A DNA stretch of 64,000 bases, taken from Polaromonas sp. Lineage in GTDB: Bacteria; Pseudomonadota; Gammaproteobacteria; Burkholderiales; Burkholderiaceae_C. Numbering within the stretch: position 1 is the first letter of the stretch; the number at the start of each line of letters is the position of its first letter. A program made the position numbers and the translations under genes. The notes below the pieces were generated by a model. The model saw only the letters and a list, made by a program, of their open reading frames with translations, had not been told where the DNA came from and made no database searches. This document shows, piece after piece, positions 10,193 to 18,751 of the stretch. The DNA lies in contig NZ_JACPOF010000020.1 in the NCBI RefSeq assembly GCF_016185115.1, positions 372,001-436,000 on the forward strand, given 5' to 3'.

Positions 10193-10428
10193 TTGAGCGC
10201 TTTCGCACTTTTCTCGAGAGGTTCAGCCATGCCCTTTTTAATGGATTCGCGCATGCCCGGCACAGCCAGCAGGTAGAGGGTTTCCTGAATGGCGCTCCAG
10301 TCATCCCCCGACACCAGAACGGCACTGCTGCGCTTGCCCGAAATCGTAATGGGCTGATGCGACTGGGCTGTTTCGTCAATCAGCCGGTACAGATTCGCAC
10401 GGGCTTCGCTGGCAGTGAGTGTGTGCAT
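10186..10428 (-). CDS. YefM/Phd-family antitoxin
   Basis: An 80-residue antitoxin and autorepressor. The N-terminal MHTLTASEARANLYRLIDE and PITISGKRSSAVLVS blocks match the Phd/YefM DNA-binding domain; the C-terminal half (SIKKGMAEPLEKSAKALKW) is the toxin-binding tail. I chose the ATG at 10428 because AGGAG (10434-10438 on this strand) sits five bases upstream; the longer frame would run through the promoter. The stop overlaps the toxin start. A consensus promoter with a perfect palindrome lies just upstream. Confidence 0.9.
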   Translation of the reverse strand: MHTLTASEARANLYRLIDETAQSHQPITISGKRSSAVLVSGDDWSAIQETLYLLAVPGMRESIKKGMAEPLEKSAKALKW

Positions 10429-10456
10429 GGGAACTCCTGGGGGGAAGATACCCGGA

Positions 10457-10485
10457 ATCGTACGTATATACGTACTATTTGTCAA
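10457..10485 (-). promoter_or_regulatory. Promoter and palindromic operator of the antitoxin-toxin pair
   Basis: On the minus strand a perfect -35 TTGACA (10480-10485) and a -10 TACGAT (10457-10462) are spaced 17 bases apart. Between and overlapping them is the perfect 16-base palindrome GTACGTATATACGTAC (10460-10475). A repressor bound there would block RNA polymerase, which is how YefM/Phd antitoxins act. The transcription start would fall near 10450, about 20 bases before the antitoxin ATG. Confidence 0.8.
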
Positions 10486-10532
10486 GCCGCAGCCCCGGTT
10501 TCAGGATCGGCCTTGAACAGCCAGGTCCGTGT

Positions 10533-11105
10533 TTATTTCGCCAACGCCTTCAGCGCCATCTTGATGCCGTCACTCACGCCCACATCCTTGGGCAGGGCTT
10601 TCAGAGCCAGCGCCGCATCGCGGTCGCTGTAACCCAGTGCGACCAGTGCCTGCAGGATGTCGGACTGGCTGTCGCTGCTCACGCTCACATGCACGCCGAT
10701 GTCCGCGCCCAGCTTGCCCTTGAGTTCGAGCAGCAGGCGCTCAGCGGTTTTTTTGCCTATGCCGGGCACCTTGATGATGCGGCCGGCCTCCTGCGCGGTG
10801 ACGGCCTGCGCGAGTTCCTCAACGCTCATGCCGCTCAGGACGCTGAGCGCGGTGCGCGGGCCGACGCCGGAAATCTTGATGAGCTGGCGGAAGGCGGCGC
10901 GCTCCGAAGGCTGGGCAAAGCCGTAGAGAATTTGCGCGTCTTCACGCACTACAAAATGCGTGAGCAGGCTGACTTTTTCACCCAGGCCAGGCAGGTTGTA
11001 GAAGGTGCTCATGGGCACCAGCACCTCATAGCCCACGCCGTTGCAGTCAACCAGGATTTCGGGGGGGTTCTTTTCAGCCAGCAGGCCGGAGATGCGTCCA
11101 ATCAT
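10533..11105 (-). CDS. ruvA: Holliday junction DNA-binding protein RuvA
   Basis: Tetrameric junction-binding subunit that loads RuvB. The N-terminal [22 protein letters not shown]-fold, the first helix-hairpin-helix [20 protein letters not shown], the second [20 protein letters not shown], and the C-terminal domain III ([19 protein letters not shown]) that contacts RuvB are all present. The length of 190 residues is normal. Its stop is about 100 bases upstream of the antitoxin ATG, with that module's own promoter in the gap. This suggests ruvB is read either by read-through from here or from the toxin-antitoxin promoter. Confidence 0.97.
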   Translation of the reverse strand: MIGRISGLLAEKNPPEILVDCNGVGYEVLVPMSTFYNLPGLGEKVSLLTHFVVREDAQILYGFAQPSERAAFRQLIKISGVGPRTALSVLSGMSVEELAQAVTAQEAGRIIKVPGIGKKTAERLLLELKGKLGADIGVHVSVSSDSQSDILQALVALGYSDRDAALALKALPKDVGVSDGIKMALKALAK

Positions 11106-11199
11106 TCGCCAATGTTATCAGTCACACCTGGCTTGAATCTCGGGGGACAATCACACATCTAACGGCAAAACAGCCACCCAGCTCAAGGAAAACCCGCTT

Positions 11200-12213
11200 T
11201 TGATCCTCCGCTACACCTTCACGCCGCCCAACAACACCCGCATGGGCAACCTTTGCGGCCCCATGGATGCCCACATCCGCACAATTGAGGCGGCGCTGGA
11301 CGTGACGATTGCGCACCGCTTCGAGCAGTTCAAGATAGAGGGCACCAAGGTCAAGGCCAACGAGGCGCTGGAGGTGCTGCAGGCGCTGTACGAGATGGCG
11401 CAGCGGCCCATCCCTGAAGAAACCGTGCAGTTGATGCTGGCGGGCGACACGGCCATGGGCATTGCGCCGGATGCGTCGGCGCTGTCTACCCGCCGCGCCG
11501 ACCTGCGGGCTCGCACCACCAACCAGGGCACCTACCTGGAAAACATCGCCACGCACGACATCACCTTCGGCATAGGCCCGGCCGGCACGGGCAAGACCTA
11601 TCTGGCCGTGGCCTGCGCCGTTGATGCGCTGGAGCGCAGCGCGGTGCAGCGCATCGTGCTGACACGCCCGGCGGTTGAAGCCGGCGAGCGCCTGGGTTTT
11701 CTGCCCGGCGACCTCAGCCAGAAGGTCGACCCCTACCTGCGCCCGCTGTACGACGCGCTGCATGAGCTCATGGGTTTTGAGAAGGTGCAGAAGGCCTTCG
11801 AGCGCCAGCAGATCGAAATCGCGCCGCTGGCCTTCATGCGCGGCCGCACGCTCAACCATTCGTTTGTGATCCTCGATGAGGCGCAGAACACCACGCCCGA
11901 GCAGATGAAGATGTTCCTCACGCGTATCGGCTTCGGCAGCAAGGCCGTGGTGACGGGTGACGTGAGCCAGGTCGATTTGCCGCGCACCCAGCTGAGCGGG
12001 CTCGTCGATGCCGAACGTGTGCTCAAAAGAGTCAAGGGCATTGCCATCACGCGGCTGACCAGCGCCGACGTGGTGCGCCACCCCTTGGTGGCACGTATCG
12101 TGGACGCTTATGACAAGACCGGCGGCGGCAAGGGCAATGATGACCATGTTGAGGTCATCGCCCCAGCCCACCCCGCACGCAAGACCAGCGCCCGGAGCCG
12201 CAATGGCTCGTGA
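11200..12213 (+). CDS. PhoH-family ATPase (YbeZ type)
   Basis: Cytoplasmic P-loop ATPase of the PhoH-like/YbeZ group, linked to RNA metabolism and to the YbeY endonuclease. Walker A GPAGTGKT is at residues 126-133, Walker B is FVILDEAQN, and the [10 protein letters not shown] motif that follows is diagnostic for the family. The start is a TTG at 11200 preceded by AAGGAA nine bases upstream; the protein from there begins [13 protein letters not shown], in line with the family N-terminus. Its stop lies inside the first codons of ybeY, an 11-base overlap indicating coupled translation. The long antisense frame across this gene is a codon-bias shadow. Confidence 0.93.
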   Translation: MILRYTFTPPNNTRMGNLCGPMDAHIRTIEAALDVTIAHRFEQFKIEGTKVKANEALEVLQALYEMAQRPIPEETVQLMLAGDTAMGIAPDASALSTRRADLRARTTNQGTYLENIATHDITFGIGPAGTGKTYLAVACAVDALERSAVQRIVLTRPAVEAGERLGFLPGDLSQKVDPYLRPLYDALHELMGFEKVQKAFERQQIEIAPLAFMRGRTLNHSFVILDEAQNTTPEQMKMFLTRIGFGSKAVVTGDVSQVDLPRTQLSGLVDAERVLKRVKGIAITRLTSADVVRHPLVARIVDAYDKTGGGKGNDDHVEVIAPAHPARKTSARSRNGS

Positions 12214-12664
12214 ACGTCTCAAGCAGCTCAGCCTGTCGCTGCAATTTGGCGAACTGAAAGACGCCGCACGCCACCGCGCCGCCCTGCCGCGCCACAGCGT
12301 GGCCCGCTGGATTCGCCATGCGCTGAACAGCGACGCCGAGATCACCGTGCGGATCGTCGATGCCGAGGAAGGCCAGGCGCTGAACCGCGACTACCGCCAG
12401 CGTGACTACGCCACCAATGTGCTGACCTTCGATTACACGCGTGAGCCTGTCGTCACCGCCGACCTGGTGCTGTGCGCGCCGGTGATTGCCAAAGAGGCGA
12501 AAGACAACAAAAAGACGCTGGCCGCGCATTACGCCCACCTGCTGGTGCACGGCACGCTGCACGCCCAGGGCTGGGACCATGAGACCGGCGAGGCGGATGC
12601 CGAGGCGATGGAAGCGCGGGAGGTCGAGATTCTGGCTGGCCTGGGCATGAAGTCGCCTTACTGA
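12203..12664 (+). CDS. ybeY: rRNA maturation endonuclease YbeY
   Basis: Zinc-dependent endoribonuclease needed for 16S rRNA 3'-end maturation and ribosome quality control. The metal motif [11 protein letters not shown] (HxxxHxxxxxH) is intact, and the [13 protein letters not shown] block is the conserved NxxYRxxDxxTDVLSF region. The ATG at 12203 has GGAG upstream and overlaps the phoH end; the protein is 153 residues. In many proteobacteria a CorC-like transporter gene follows ybeY; here an interspersed repeat follows and then dtd on the other strand. Confidence 0.94.
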   Translation: MARERLKQLSLSLQFGELKDAARHRAALPRHSVARWIRHALNSDAEITVRIVDAEEGQALNRDYRQRDYATNVLTFDYTREPVVTADLVLCAPVIAKEAKDNKKTLAAHYAHLLVHGTLHAQGWDHETGEADAEAMEAREVEILAGLGMKSPY

Positions 12665-12689
12665 GCCCTTCCCAGGCTACGGGGCTGAT

Positions 12690-12885
12690 TTTTAACGTCC
12701 ACGTTAAATTTTTGCCGTGTACGTTAAAAAATTAGAAAAAGTTAACTTCCATATTAACTTTTGAGGTTTGAGTTGGCCCCAACAAGCCAGCCTGCTTAAA
12801 AAACAGGCAAAAAAGGCCTGTTTTCAGGCATAAAATCGGCCACAAGCCAATAAATACGCACGTGAGCAGCTATGAATTTAATAGT
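12690..12885 (-). repeat. Interspersed repeat, copy 1
   Basis: This fills the 224-base gap between ybeY and dtd. Read on the minus strand it begins ATTAAATTCATAGCTGCTCA, continues CGTGCGTATTTATTGGCTTG and a GCC-GATTTT block, then has a T-rich part and two TTAA-bounded inverted motifs, GTTAACTTCCATATTAAC (12741-12758) and TTTAACGTCCACGTTAAA (12691-12708), given here as on the + strand. The first 60 bases match the copies at 35.9, 47.1 and 50.9 kb. The dtd stop codon lies at its edge. Confidence 0.75.
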
Positions 12886-12888
12886 AAA

Positions 12889-13326
12889 TCAAAGCTGCAA
12901 AGGGATGGTGACCGGGCCGTCGTTGACCAGTTCAACCCGCATGTCGGCGCCAAACCTGCCCGTGGCGACCACCGGGTGCTGCACCCGGGCCTGCGCCACC
13001 AAGTAGTCGTACAGCCGGCGGCCTTCATCCGGCGGCGCGGCGGCGGTGAAGCTGGGTCGGTTGCCGCCTGAGACGTCAGCCGCCAGCGTGAACTGGCTGA
13101 CGATGAGCAGGCCGCCTTTGACGTCCTGCACGCTGAGGTTCATCTTGCCGTTGTCATCGGAGAAGATGCGCAGTTTGAGGATTTTGGCCAGCAATCTGTC
13201 GGCCCGGGCATCGGTATCGCCCTTCTCGGCGCACACCAGCACCAGCAGGCCCTGGCCAATGTCGCCGACCGTCTCGCCTGCAATCACAACCCGCGCCTCG
13301 CTGACGCGTTGCAACACCGCTTTCAT
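12889..13326 (-). CDS. dtd: D-aminoacyl-tRNA deacylase
   Basis: Hydrolyses D-amino acids wrongly loaded on tRNA, using an RNA-based mechanism in the cytoplasm. The family's two signatures are present: SQFTL in [12 protein letters not shown] and the GP motif in NDGPVT near the C-terminus. The 145-residue length and the [15 protein letters not shown] start are typical. Its ATG overlaps the stop of the upstream ModA-like gene by one base (TGATG), so the two are probably translated together although their functions seem unrelated. Confidence 0.95.
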   Translation of the reverse strand: MKAVLQRVSEARVVIAGETVGDIGQGLLVLVCAEKGDTDARADRLLAKILKLRIFSDDNGKMNLSVQDVKGGLLIVSQFTLAADVSGGNRPSFTAAAPPDEGRRLYDYLVAQARVQHPVVATGRFGADMRVELVNDGPVTIPLQL

Positions 13327-14084
13327 CAGTCCGTCACGCCCGCCGCCACAAACAGCGGCTTGCCGACCGGCCCGGCCAGAAAGCTCACAAACTCCTGCGC
13401 CAGCGCCTGCTGCTTGCCCGAGGCCAGCGGCGCTGCCGTGTAAGAGGTGTAGTTCTGCACGGCCGCTGGCACAGGCCCGACAAACCTCAGGCCCTTGCCG
13501 CTGTACAGCAATATTTCAGTGATCGCGCCAAAGCCGACCTCCCTGCCCTTGCCCTTGATGACGTGTTCCATCACCGACGCGCCATCGGGGTAACGCGTGG
13601 TCTTGCCCTCGACCTGGCTGTAAACCTCCATCTTCCTGAGCAGGCCTTCAAGGTACAGCCCGGTCGATGCGCGGTTGAACACGAGCGAGTCAGCCGCCAG
13701 CACCGACTGCTTCATGGCATCGGCGCTGGAGATATCTGGCACCGGCGCGCCTTCGCGCACCGCCACGCCCATGCCCACGCGGCCGACGTTGGCGCGCGTT
13801 TCGGCCAGCTTACCTGCGCCGGCAAATTCGCCGATCACGGCCGGCGGCGCAATCACGACGTCGAACGCCGGGTTGCTGTCCATGCGTTTTTTGAGTTCAG
13901 GCGCGGTGTTGAAGGTGATCTGCACCTTGTGCCCGGATTGTTTTTCATAGGCCAACACGGCGGCCTTCAGCCCGGGCTCGATGGCGCCGGCGCTGAGCAC
14001 GGCGATGTCGGCTGCAGATGCTGCGCCAACCAACAGTGCAGCAGCCAGCGGCAGGCATTTCGAAAGGACGGAAAGAGGGTTCAT
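13326..14084 (-). CDS. ModA-like periplasmic substrate-binding protein, orphan
   Basis: A 252-residue exported binding protein of the molybdate/extracellular solute-binding type. A signal peptide ([10 protein letters not shown]) is followed by [28 protein letters not shown], the usual opening of ModA-like proteins, and by [10 protein letters not shown]. There are no ModB/ModC permease or ATPase genes nearby. Instead the gene is divergent from a membrane histidine kinase with a periplasmic domain, so it may serve as a sensing partner; that is inference. I start at the ATG at 14084; the longer frame covers the divergent promoter and the kinase N-terminus. Confidence 0.8.
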   Translation of the reverse strand: MNPLSVLSKCLPLAAALLVGAASAADIAVLSAGAIEPGLKAAVLAYEKQSGHKVQITFNTAPELKKRMDSNPAFDVVIAPPAVIGEFAGAGKLAETRANVGRVGMGVAVREGAPVPDISSADAMKQSVLAADSLVFNRASTGLYLEGLLRKMEVYSQVEGKTTRYPDGASVMEHVIKGKGREVGFGAITEILLYSGKGLRFVGPVPAAVQNYTSYTAAPLASGKQQALAQEFVSFLAGPVGKPLFVAAGVTD

Positions 14085-14202
14085 GAAAACTCCAGAATCA
14101 GGCGTTGAAAAGATCGGGTGTTGAGTGCGGTGCGACCTCTGCATTATTGACGGCCCCGCCGCCAGCGGCCACGGTGCTATCCCGCTATGCAAGAATGCCC
14201 GC

Positions 14203-15690
14203 ATGCTCCCCACCCTGTACCGCCGCTGGCCCTGGATTCTTCTCTGGTGCCTCATCACCGCCATCGGCTGCCTGGTGCTGGGGCGGCTGCAGCTGGGCCA
14301 GATACGCGATGCCTTCGAGACCGACGCCCGCATCGCCCACCGCCTGCTGAGCCAGCGCGCCGTGCAGCACGACGCCGTCATGGCCATGCTGGCGCTGATG
14401 CAGGCCGCGCCCGATCTCTCACAGCCGCCGTCGGCGCAACCCGAGCAGCGCCTGCCTTCGGTCTACCCGCAGATCACCGGCGTGCAGCGGCGCGAGGTCG
14501 ATGCCGCCTGGCCCGATGAACGTTTGACCAAGGCCGAGACGTTATCGCGCGCGCTCAAGCGGCCGGTGCTGGCCGTAACCGATTTTGCACGCGGCCGCTA
14601 CCAGCTGGTGCTGGCAGCAGAACCGGTGAGCTACAGCCTGCAGATGGATGTGCGCGCCGTGGTGCCGTGGAGCGAATGGCCGATGGCGCCCGACGCCAGC
14701 CCGGTGCGCGTGACGCTGGAGCAAGACAGCCAGACCTTTGTCATACAACCCGGCCGCATTCGTGAAGGCGGCTGGCGTTTTGACTTTCACAAACACCTGG
14801 CCACCGACAGCCAGCCTTTTGATGTGTATGCGCTGCGCCAGGTCGGCTGGGGCGAAATGCCCTGGGCGTGGATGGCGGCCTGGGGCGTGCTGGTAGCCGC
14901 AGTATTGACGACTGCTTTCGCCCTGCTGCGCCAGCGCTCTGAACGCCAGCGCGCCGAAGAGCTGCTGCGCCTGGGCCAGGTCGCGCGGCTCAACACGCTG
15001 GGCGAACTGGCTGCCGGCATGGCGCACGAGCTGAACCAGCCGCTCACCGCCCTGCTCGCCAACACACAGGCCGCCTCACGCCTGCTGGCCGATGACCCGC
15101 CCGATCTGGACACGGCACGCGGCGCGATGACACAAGCCGCAGAACAGGCACGCCGCGCGTCAGACGTCGTGGGCCGCCTGCGCCGCGCTGTCGAGCGGCC
15201 CGACCGTGCTGCACAGGCAGAGGCCATCAATCTGCAGGACGCCGTCAACAACGCGCTGTATTTGCTGGAGCCCGAATTCAAAAAGCGCGAGGTGTCGCCG
15301 CAGGTGGCTTTGCAGCAAGCCTCGCCCGTCGTGATGGCCGAGCACATCGCACTCGACCAGATCATCCACAACCTGCTGATGAACGCACTGCAGGCGCTCG
15401 ACAAGGTACCGGCCGCGGAACGCAAACTCAATGTGCGCCTCGGCAGCGAAGGCCGCGCAGGCGTGATGACCGTCAGCGACACCGGCCCCGGCATTGCGCC
15501 CGAGGTGCTGCCGCGTATCTTCGAGCCTTTCTTCACCACACGCGAAGGCGGACTTGGGCTGGGCCTGAGTTTGTGCGAGACCCTCGCCACCGGCATGGGC
15601 GGCAGCCTGGCTGCTTCGCACAACACGCCACGCGGGGCGGTGTTCAGGTTGTCATTGCCACTGGCTGGTGCGGATAAAAAGCCATCATGA
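14203..15690 (+). CDS. Membrane sensor histidine kinase
   Basis: A 495-residue two-component sensor. Transmembrane segments lie at about residues 9-28 and 221-242, enclosing a periplasmic domain of about 190 residues. The phosphoacceptor is H275 in AAGMAHELNQPLTALLAN, a DctB/FixL-like H-box. The ATP-binding domain has the N-box NLLMNALQAL, the G1 box VSDTGPGIAPE, the F-box FEPFFTT and the G2 box GLGLGLSL. The start is the ATG at 14203; upstream codons overlap the divergent promoter. The response-regulator gene begins inside the final codon (ATGA overlap). The ligand is unknown; the adjacent ModA-like binding protein is a candidate partner. Confidence 0.92.
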   Translation: MLPTLYRRWPWILLWCLITAIGCLVLGRLQLGQIRDAFETDARIAHRLLSQRAVQHDAVMAMLALMQAAPDLSQPPSAQPEQRLPSVYPQITGVQRREVDAAWPDERLTKAETLSRALKRPVLAVTDFARGRYQLVLAAEPVSYSLQMDVRAVVPWSEWPMAPDASPVRVTLEQDSQTFVIQPGRIREGGWRFDFHKHLATDSQPFDVYALRQVGWGEMPWAWMAAWGVLVAAVLTTAFALLRQRSERQRAEELLRLGQVARLNTLGELAAGMAHELNQPLTALLANTQAASRLLADDPPDLDTARGAMTQAAEQARRASDVVGRLRRAVERPDRAAQAEAINLQDAVNNALYLLEPEFKKREVSPQVALQQASPVVMAEHIALDQIIHNLLMNALQALDKVPAAERKLNVRLGSEGRAGVMTVSDTGPGIAPEVLPRIFEPFFTTREGGLGLGLSLCETLATGMGGSLAASHNTPRGAVFRLSLPLAGADKKPS

Positions 15691-16313
15691 GTTCAGCCAC
15701 ACTGTCGCCTTTAATTCATCTGATTGACGACGATGCCGCCGTGCGCGATGGCCTGTCACTCCTCATTAGTACCGTCGGCCTGCGCGTGCAACCCTGGGCC
15801 GACCCGCAGGCCTTCATGGCAGGTTTCGACCGCGACACCATAGGCGCCATCGTGCTCGACGTGCGCATGCCGGGCATCAGCGGCCTCACGGTGCTCGAAA
15901 CGCTGATCGCGCAAGGCGTGGATCAGCCCGTCATCATGCTGACCGGCCACGGAACGGTCGAGATGTGCCGGCGTGCCTTCAAGTCGGGGGCCGCAGAGTT
16001 TCTCGAAAAGCCGGTCAACGACGAGCAACTGCTCGAAGCTCTGCAGAACGCCGTGCGCCAGCACGTCAAGTCACGCGAACGCAATAAAAACGACAGGCAG
16101 GCGCAGGAGCGGTTTGCACAACTGTCGGAGCGCGAGCGCGAGGTGCTGGGGTTGATCGTTGCCGGGCTGACGAATAAGGAGATCGGGCGGGCGCTTGATG
16201 TGTCGCCTCGTACAGTCGAGACGCATCGAGCCAATTTGTTTGCCAAGCTGGAGGCGGAGTCGCTGGCTCAGTTGATTCGGCAGTATGCGGCCTTGGTGGA
16301 TACTACAGGCTAA
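15687..16313 (+). CDS. FixJ-type response regulator (receiver + LuxR helix-turn-helix)
   Basis: A 208-residue regulator. Its receiver domain has acidic residues in LIDDDAAVR, the phosphorylation site D58 in IVLDVRMPG and a lysine in FLEKPV. The C-terminal LuxR-type helix-turn-helix is at about residues 145-200 (LSEREREVLGLIVAGLTNKEI, then SPRTVETHRANLFAKL). It overlaps the kinase gene by four bases. FixJ/TtrR-type regulators bind inverted repeats as dimers; the tandem CGTAG-NN-CTACG palindromes at 17321-17354 are a plausible target. Confidence 0.93.
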   Translation: MSSATLSPLIHLIDDDAAVRDGLSLLISTVGLRVQPWADPQAFMAGFDRDTIGAIVLDVRMPGISGLTVLETLIAQGVDQPVIMLTGHGTVEMCRRAFKSGAAEFLEKPVNDEQLLEALQNAVRQHVKSRERNKNDRQAQERFAQLSEREREVLGLIVAGLTNKEIGRALDVSPRTVETHRANLFAKLEAESLAQLIRQYAALVDTTG

Positions 16314-16489
16314 AAATTGCAGGTGACCGGTCAGGTATCAGTTAGCTACCAGCGTTTCTCGAACTGCAGCAGTGGGCAAATCATGCGAGACGACGACACA
16401 TACAGTAAATTGCTTGTCGCAGATGCGCAGCAGCAGACCGCCATGCGTCGCATGCAGCGTTCCAGACAGCATGAACTTGGGGTTTCCAG

Positions 16490-16840
16490 ATGAATACACA
16501 TCGAATCTTCGCCATGCCATTTGCGACCGTGTATCCCGCCTATGTAAAGAAGGCAGAACGCAAAGGTCGCACCCAGGAAGAGGTCGATATTCTCATTTGC
16601 TGGCTTACAGGCTATGACCAGGCTGGCCTGCAACACCAGATTGAAAAGAAGACAGACTTCGCGGCCTTCTTTGCACAAGCCCCCCGCATGCATCCGAACA
16701 CTTCAATGATCACAGGTGTAGTCTGCGGCGTCCGCGTGGAAGAGGTAGAGGACCCGCTGATGAAAAAGATTCGCCAGCTGGACAAGCTGGTCGATGAACT
16801 TGCTAAAGGCAAGGCCATGGCAAAGATCCTTCGCCAGTGA
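16490..16840 (+). CDS. DUF2200 family protein
   Basis: A 116-residue cytoplasmic protein. [21 protein letters not shown], then [10 protein letters not shown] and the [19 protein letters not shown] block, match the DUF2200 family, which has no assigned function. It stands alone between the response regulator and a small exported protein. The 176 bases upstream hold no gene I can support. Confidence 0.8.
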   Translation: MNTHRIFAMPFATVYPAYVKKAERKGRTQEEVDILICWLTGYDQAGLQHQIEKKTDFAAFFAQAPRMHPNTSMITGVVCGVRVEEVEDPLMKKIRQLDKLVDELAKGKAMAKILRQ

Positions 16841-16923
16841 ATACCATGTCGTGGTGGTAGTTCTCGGTTAGGGTCAACCCACTCTGTAAATTTCGACCGC
16901 AAATCTTCACGATGGAGGAATCA

Positions 16924-17307
16924 ATGAAAGCACTCTCGACCGTTCCCGCGGTTTTCGCCAGCCTGATCGCGTTGTCCACAAGTATGGCGCTTGCGGCTGA
17001 CACTCCCCTTCGCTACAAGGGGGAAGTTGTACGTACTGACAACCAGAACTTTCGCGGCGGGGTCGAGTTCGACCTGACCAGCCTCACTGTCAAGCTCGAA
17101 AAAGGTCACCCGCTGTGCAAACCCGGGGCAGTACTGCCACTCAGGCTGATCTCCACCGAAGCCGCTACGCGCGTCTTCGAGTCGAGTGGTGACGCCGTGC
17201 ACAAGGATTGTGTAAAAACATTTACCTTGACCGTAAACGGCGACGAGGTGGTCGGCACGATGAAGGGTGAACAGACCTTCAATGTGAAAGCTATCTTGGT
17301 CAAGTGA
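16924..17307 (+). CDS. Small exported protein of unknown function
   Basis: A 127-residue protein with a signal peptide (ALSTVPAVFASLIALSTSMA, cleavage near ALA-AD) and a mature part that looks all-beta, with two cysteines (HPLCKPG and HKDCVKTF) that could form a periplasmic disulfide. I do not recognise the family. The start is the ATG at 16924 because GGAGGA sits ideally upstream; the earlier ATG at 16912 lies within that ribosome-binding site. A near-perfect hairpin (17318-17335) follows the stop and may end the transcript. Confidence 0.7.
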   Translation: MKALSTVPAVFASLIALSTSMALAADTPLRYKGEVVRTDNQNFRGGVEFDLTSLTVKLEKGHPLCKPGAVLPLRLISTEAATRVFESSGDAVHKDCVKTFTLTVNGDEVVGTMKGEQTFNVKAILVK

Positions 17308-17317
17308 CGCTGCAGCA

Positions 17318-17354
17318 CTCCGTAGTTCTACGGAGCCCCTCGCGTAGCCCTACG
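17318..17354. promoter_or_regulatory. Tandem CGTAG-NN-CTACG palindromes
   Basis: Two copies of the same 12-base dyad, CGTAGTTCTACG (17321-17332) and CGTAGCCCTACG (17343-17354), start exactly 22 bases apart, which is two helical turns. The first extends to CTCCGTAG-TT-CTACGGAG (17318-17335). They lie about 85-120 bases upstream of the heme-binding-like gene, a usual place for an activator of the LuxR/FixJ class. The first copy could alternatively be a transcription terminator of the preceding gene, but no T-run follows. Confidence 0.55.
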
Positions 17355-17439
17355 AATGGGCAATGCGCCCTCCATTTTTTAAAGTTCATTCACGGTTAAT
17401 CGAACCGGTTGAAGAACAAATTAATTAATGGAGAACACC

Positions 17440-17931
17440 ATGCGCAACATCATCAAATTTTCTGCCCTCGCCCTGACCCTGGTCGCCGCTGGCGCGCAAG
17501 CGCAGGCTGTGCGTACCGAGAAGAACATGTCCCTCGACTTGGCCAACCAGATCGCTGCTGCCAGCGTCGCAGCCTGCGCCGCCAACGGTTATGCAGTGGC
17601 CGCCACCGTGGTCGACCGCGCCGGTACCGTGCGTGCCGTGCAGCGCGCCGACAACGCCGGCCCGCACACGCTGGGCGCGAGCCAGGCCAAGGCCTTCACC
17701 TCGGCATCGGCCAAGAACACCACGCTGGCCATGATGGACGCTTCGCAGAAGAACCCTGCTGCAGCCAACCTGGTGCACATTCCCGGCTACCTGCTGCTGG
17801 GCGGTGGCGTGCCGGTCAAGGTGGGCAATGAAGTGATTGGCGCCGTCGGCGTTGGCGGTGCACCTGGCGGCAACCTGGACGAGCAGTGCGCGATGGTGGC
17901 GCTGGACAAGGTCAAGGCGCTTCTCAACTAA
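17440..17931 (+). CDS. Exported GlcG/HbpS-like (heme-degrading domain) protein
   Basis: A 163-residue protein: a signal peptide (ALALTLVAAGAQAQA) followed by a single GlcG/HbpS (DUF336) domain. Typical blocks are MSLDLANQIAAASVAACAAN, VVDRAGTVRAVQRADNAG, TSASAKNTT and the glycine-rich GGGVPVKVGNEVIGAVGVGG. HbpS-like proteins bind heme or a related cofactor; others of this fold are of unknown role. The ATG at 17440 is preferred because GGAG lies in the codons of the ATG at 17428. It heads a probable transcript with the ankyrin gene, whose start is 36 bases after its stop. Confidence 0.85.
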   Translation: MRNIIKFSALALTLVAAGAQAQAVRTEKNMSLDLANQIAAASVAACAANGYAVAATVVDRAGTVRAVQRADNAGPHTLGASQAKAFTSASAKNTTLAMMDASQKNPAAANLVHIPGYLLLGGGVPVKVGNEVIGAVGVGGAPGGNLDEQCAMVALDKVKALLN

Positions 17932-17967
17932 ACGCCGACTTTCAAAACCAAACTGAAGGAGAGCGCC

Positions 17968-18696
17968 ATGCGCAGGACACATTTTTCTGAACTGAAGAAA
18001 CTTGCAGCAGCTATCGCCATCGGTTTGGCTGCTGTAAGTGGCGGTCCTGCCATGGCGCAGGTCGCCCCCAGCGCGGCAGAAGCCGCGGCCTACACGGGCC
18101 TGCACGCCGCGGCCCAAAAGGGTGATGTCGCCAAGATCGAAAGGCTGGTCGCCGGCAAAGCCGACCTGAATGCACGCGATGGCAACGGCCGCACGCCGCT
18201 GCATGTGGCAAGTTTTGCGAAACAGCGTGAAGCGATACGTGCACTGGTCAAAGCCGGTGCCGACATCAACCTGCTCGACAAGGACAGGTACGACGGCGTG
18301 ACGATTGCGTCGGTGGCCGATGACGAAGAAACCTTGCGCGTGCTACTGGCCTCTGGCGCCAGCGCGAAGCTCATCACCAGCCGCTACGACGGCACGGCCC
18401 TAATTGCGGCAGCGCACCTGGGCCATGACGGTGTGGTCAAACAACTGATCGCAGCCGGTGCACCTCTGGACCATGTGAACAACCTGCACTGGACGGCGGC
18501 GATTGAATCTGTCGTGCTGGGCAATGGCGGGCCGCGCCACCAGGAAACATTGCGCGCGCTGATCAACGCCGGCGCCAATGTGCAGCTGACAGACAGGCAA
18601 GGCAACACGCCACTGCAACTGGCCAAATCACGCGGCTATGCCGAGATGGTGAAGATGCTGGAGCAGGCGGGCAAACGCAGCCCCGCCAAATCCTGA
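17968..18696 (+). CDS. Exported ankyrin-repeat protein
   Basis: A 242-residue protein with an N-terminal signal (IAIGLAAVSGGPAMAQ) and about five ankyrin repeats from residue 45 to the end; NARDGNGRTPLHVASFAKQ and DRQGNTPLQLAKSRGYAE are the clearest. Ankyrin repeats mediate protein contacts; periplasmic examples exist near catalases and heme proteins. It follows the HbpS-like gene closely and has a strong terminator after it. Confidence 0.88.
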   Translation: MRRTHFSELKKLAAAIAIGLAAVSGGPAMAQVAPSAAEAAAYTGLHAAAQKGDVAKIERLVAGKADLNARDGNGRTPLHVASFAKQREAIRALVKAGADINLLDKDRYDGVTIASVADDEETLRVLLASGASAKLITSRYDGTALIAAAHLGHDGVVKQLIAAGAPLDHVNNLHWTAAIESVVLGNGGPRHQETLRALINAGANVQLTDRQGNTPLQLAKSRGYAEMVKMLEQAGKRSPAKS

Positions 18697-18751
18697 AAGA
18701 CTGATTGAGGGTTGTTACCGGGTCGGGATGCAGCGATGCAACCCTAAGATG

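Noticed and set aside
11122..12345. 407-codon open frame antisense to phoH
   Set aside because: phoH on the other strand has a full set of ATPase motifs; the antisense frame is rich in His, Arg and Gln with no family pattern and comes from codon bias in GC-rich DNA.
16338..16489. Possible gene remnant on the minus strand upstream of the DUF2200 gene
   Set aside because: A 60-codon frame exists but overlaps the DUF2200 start; I recognise no family and no ribosome-binding site, so it is left unannotated.
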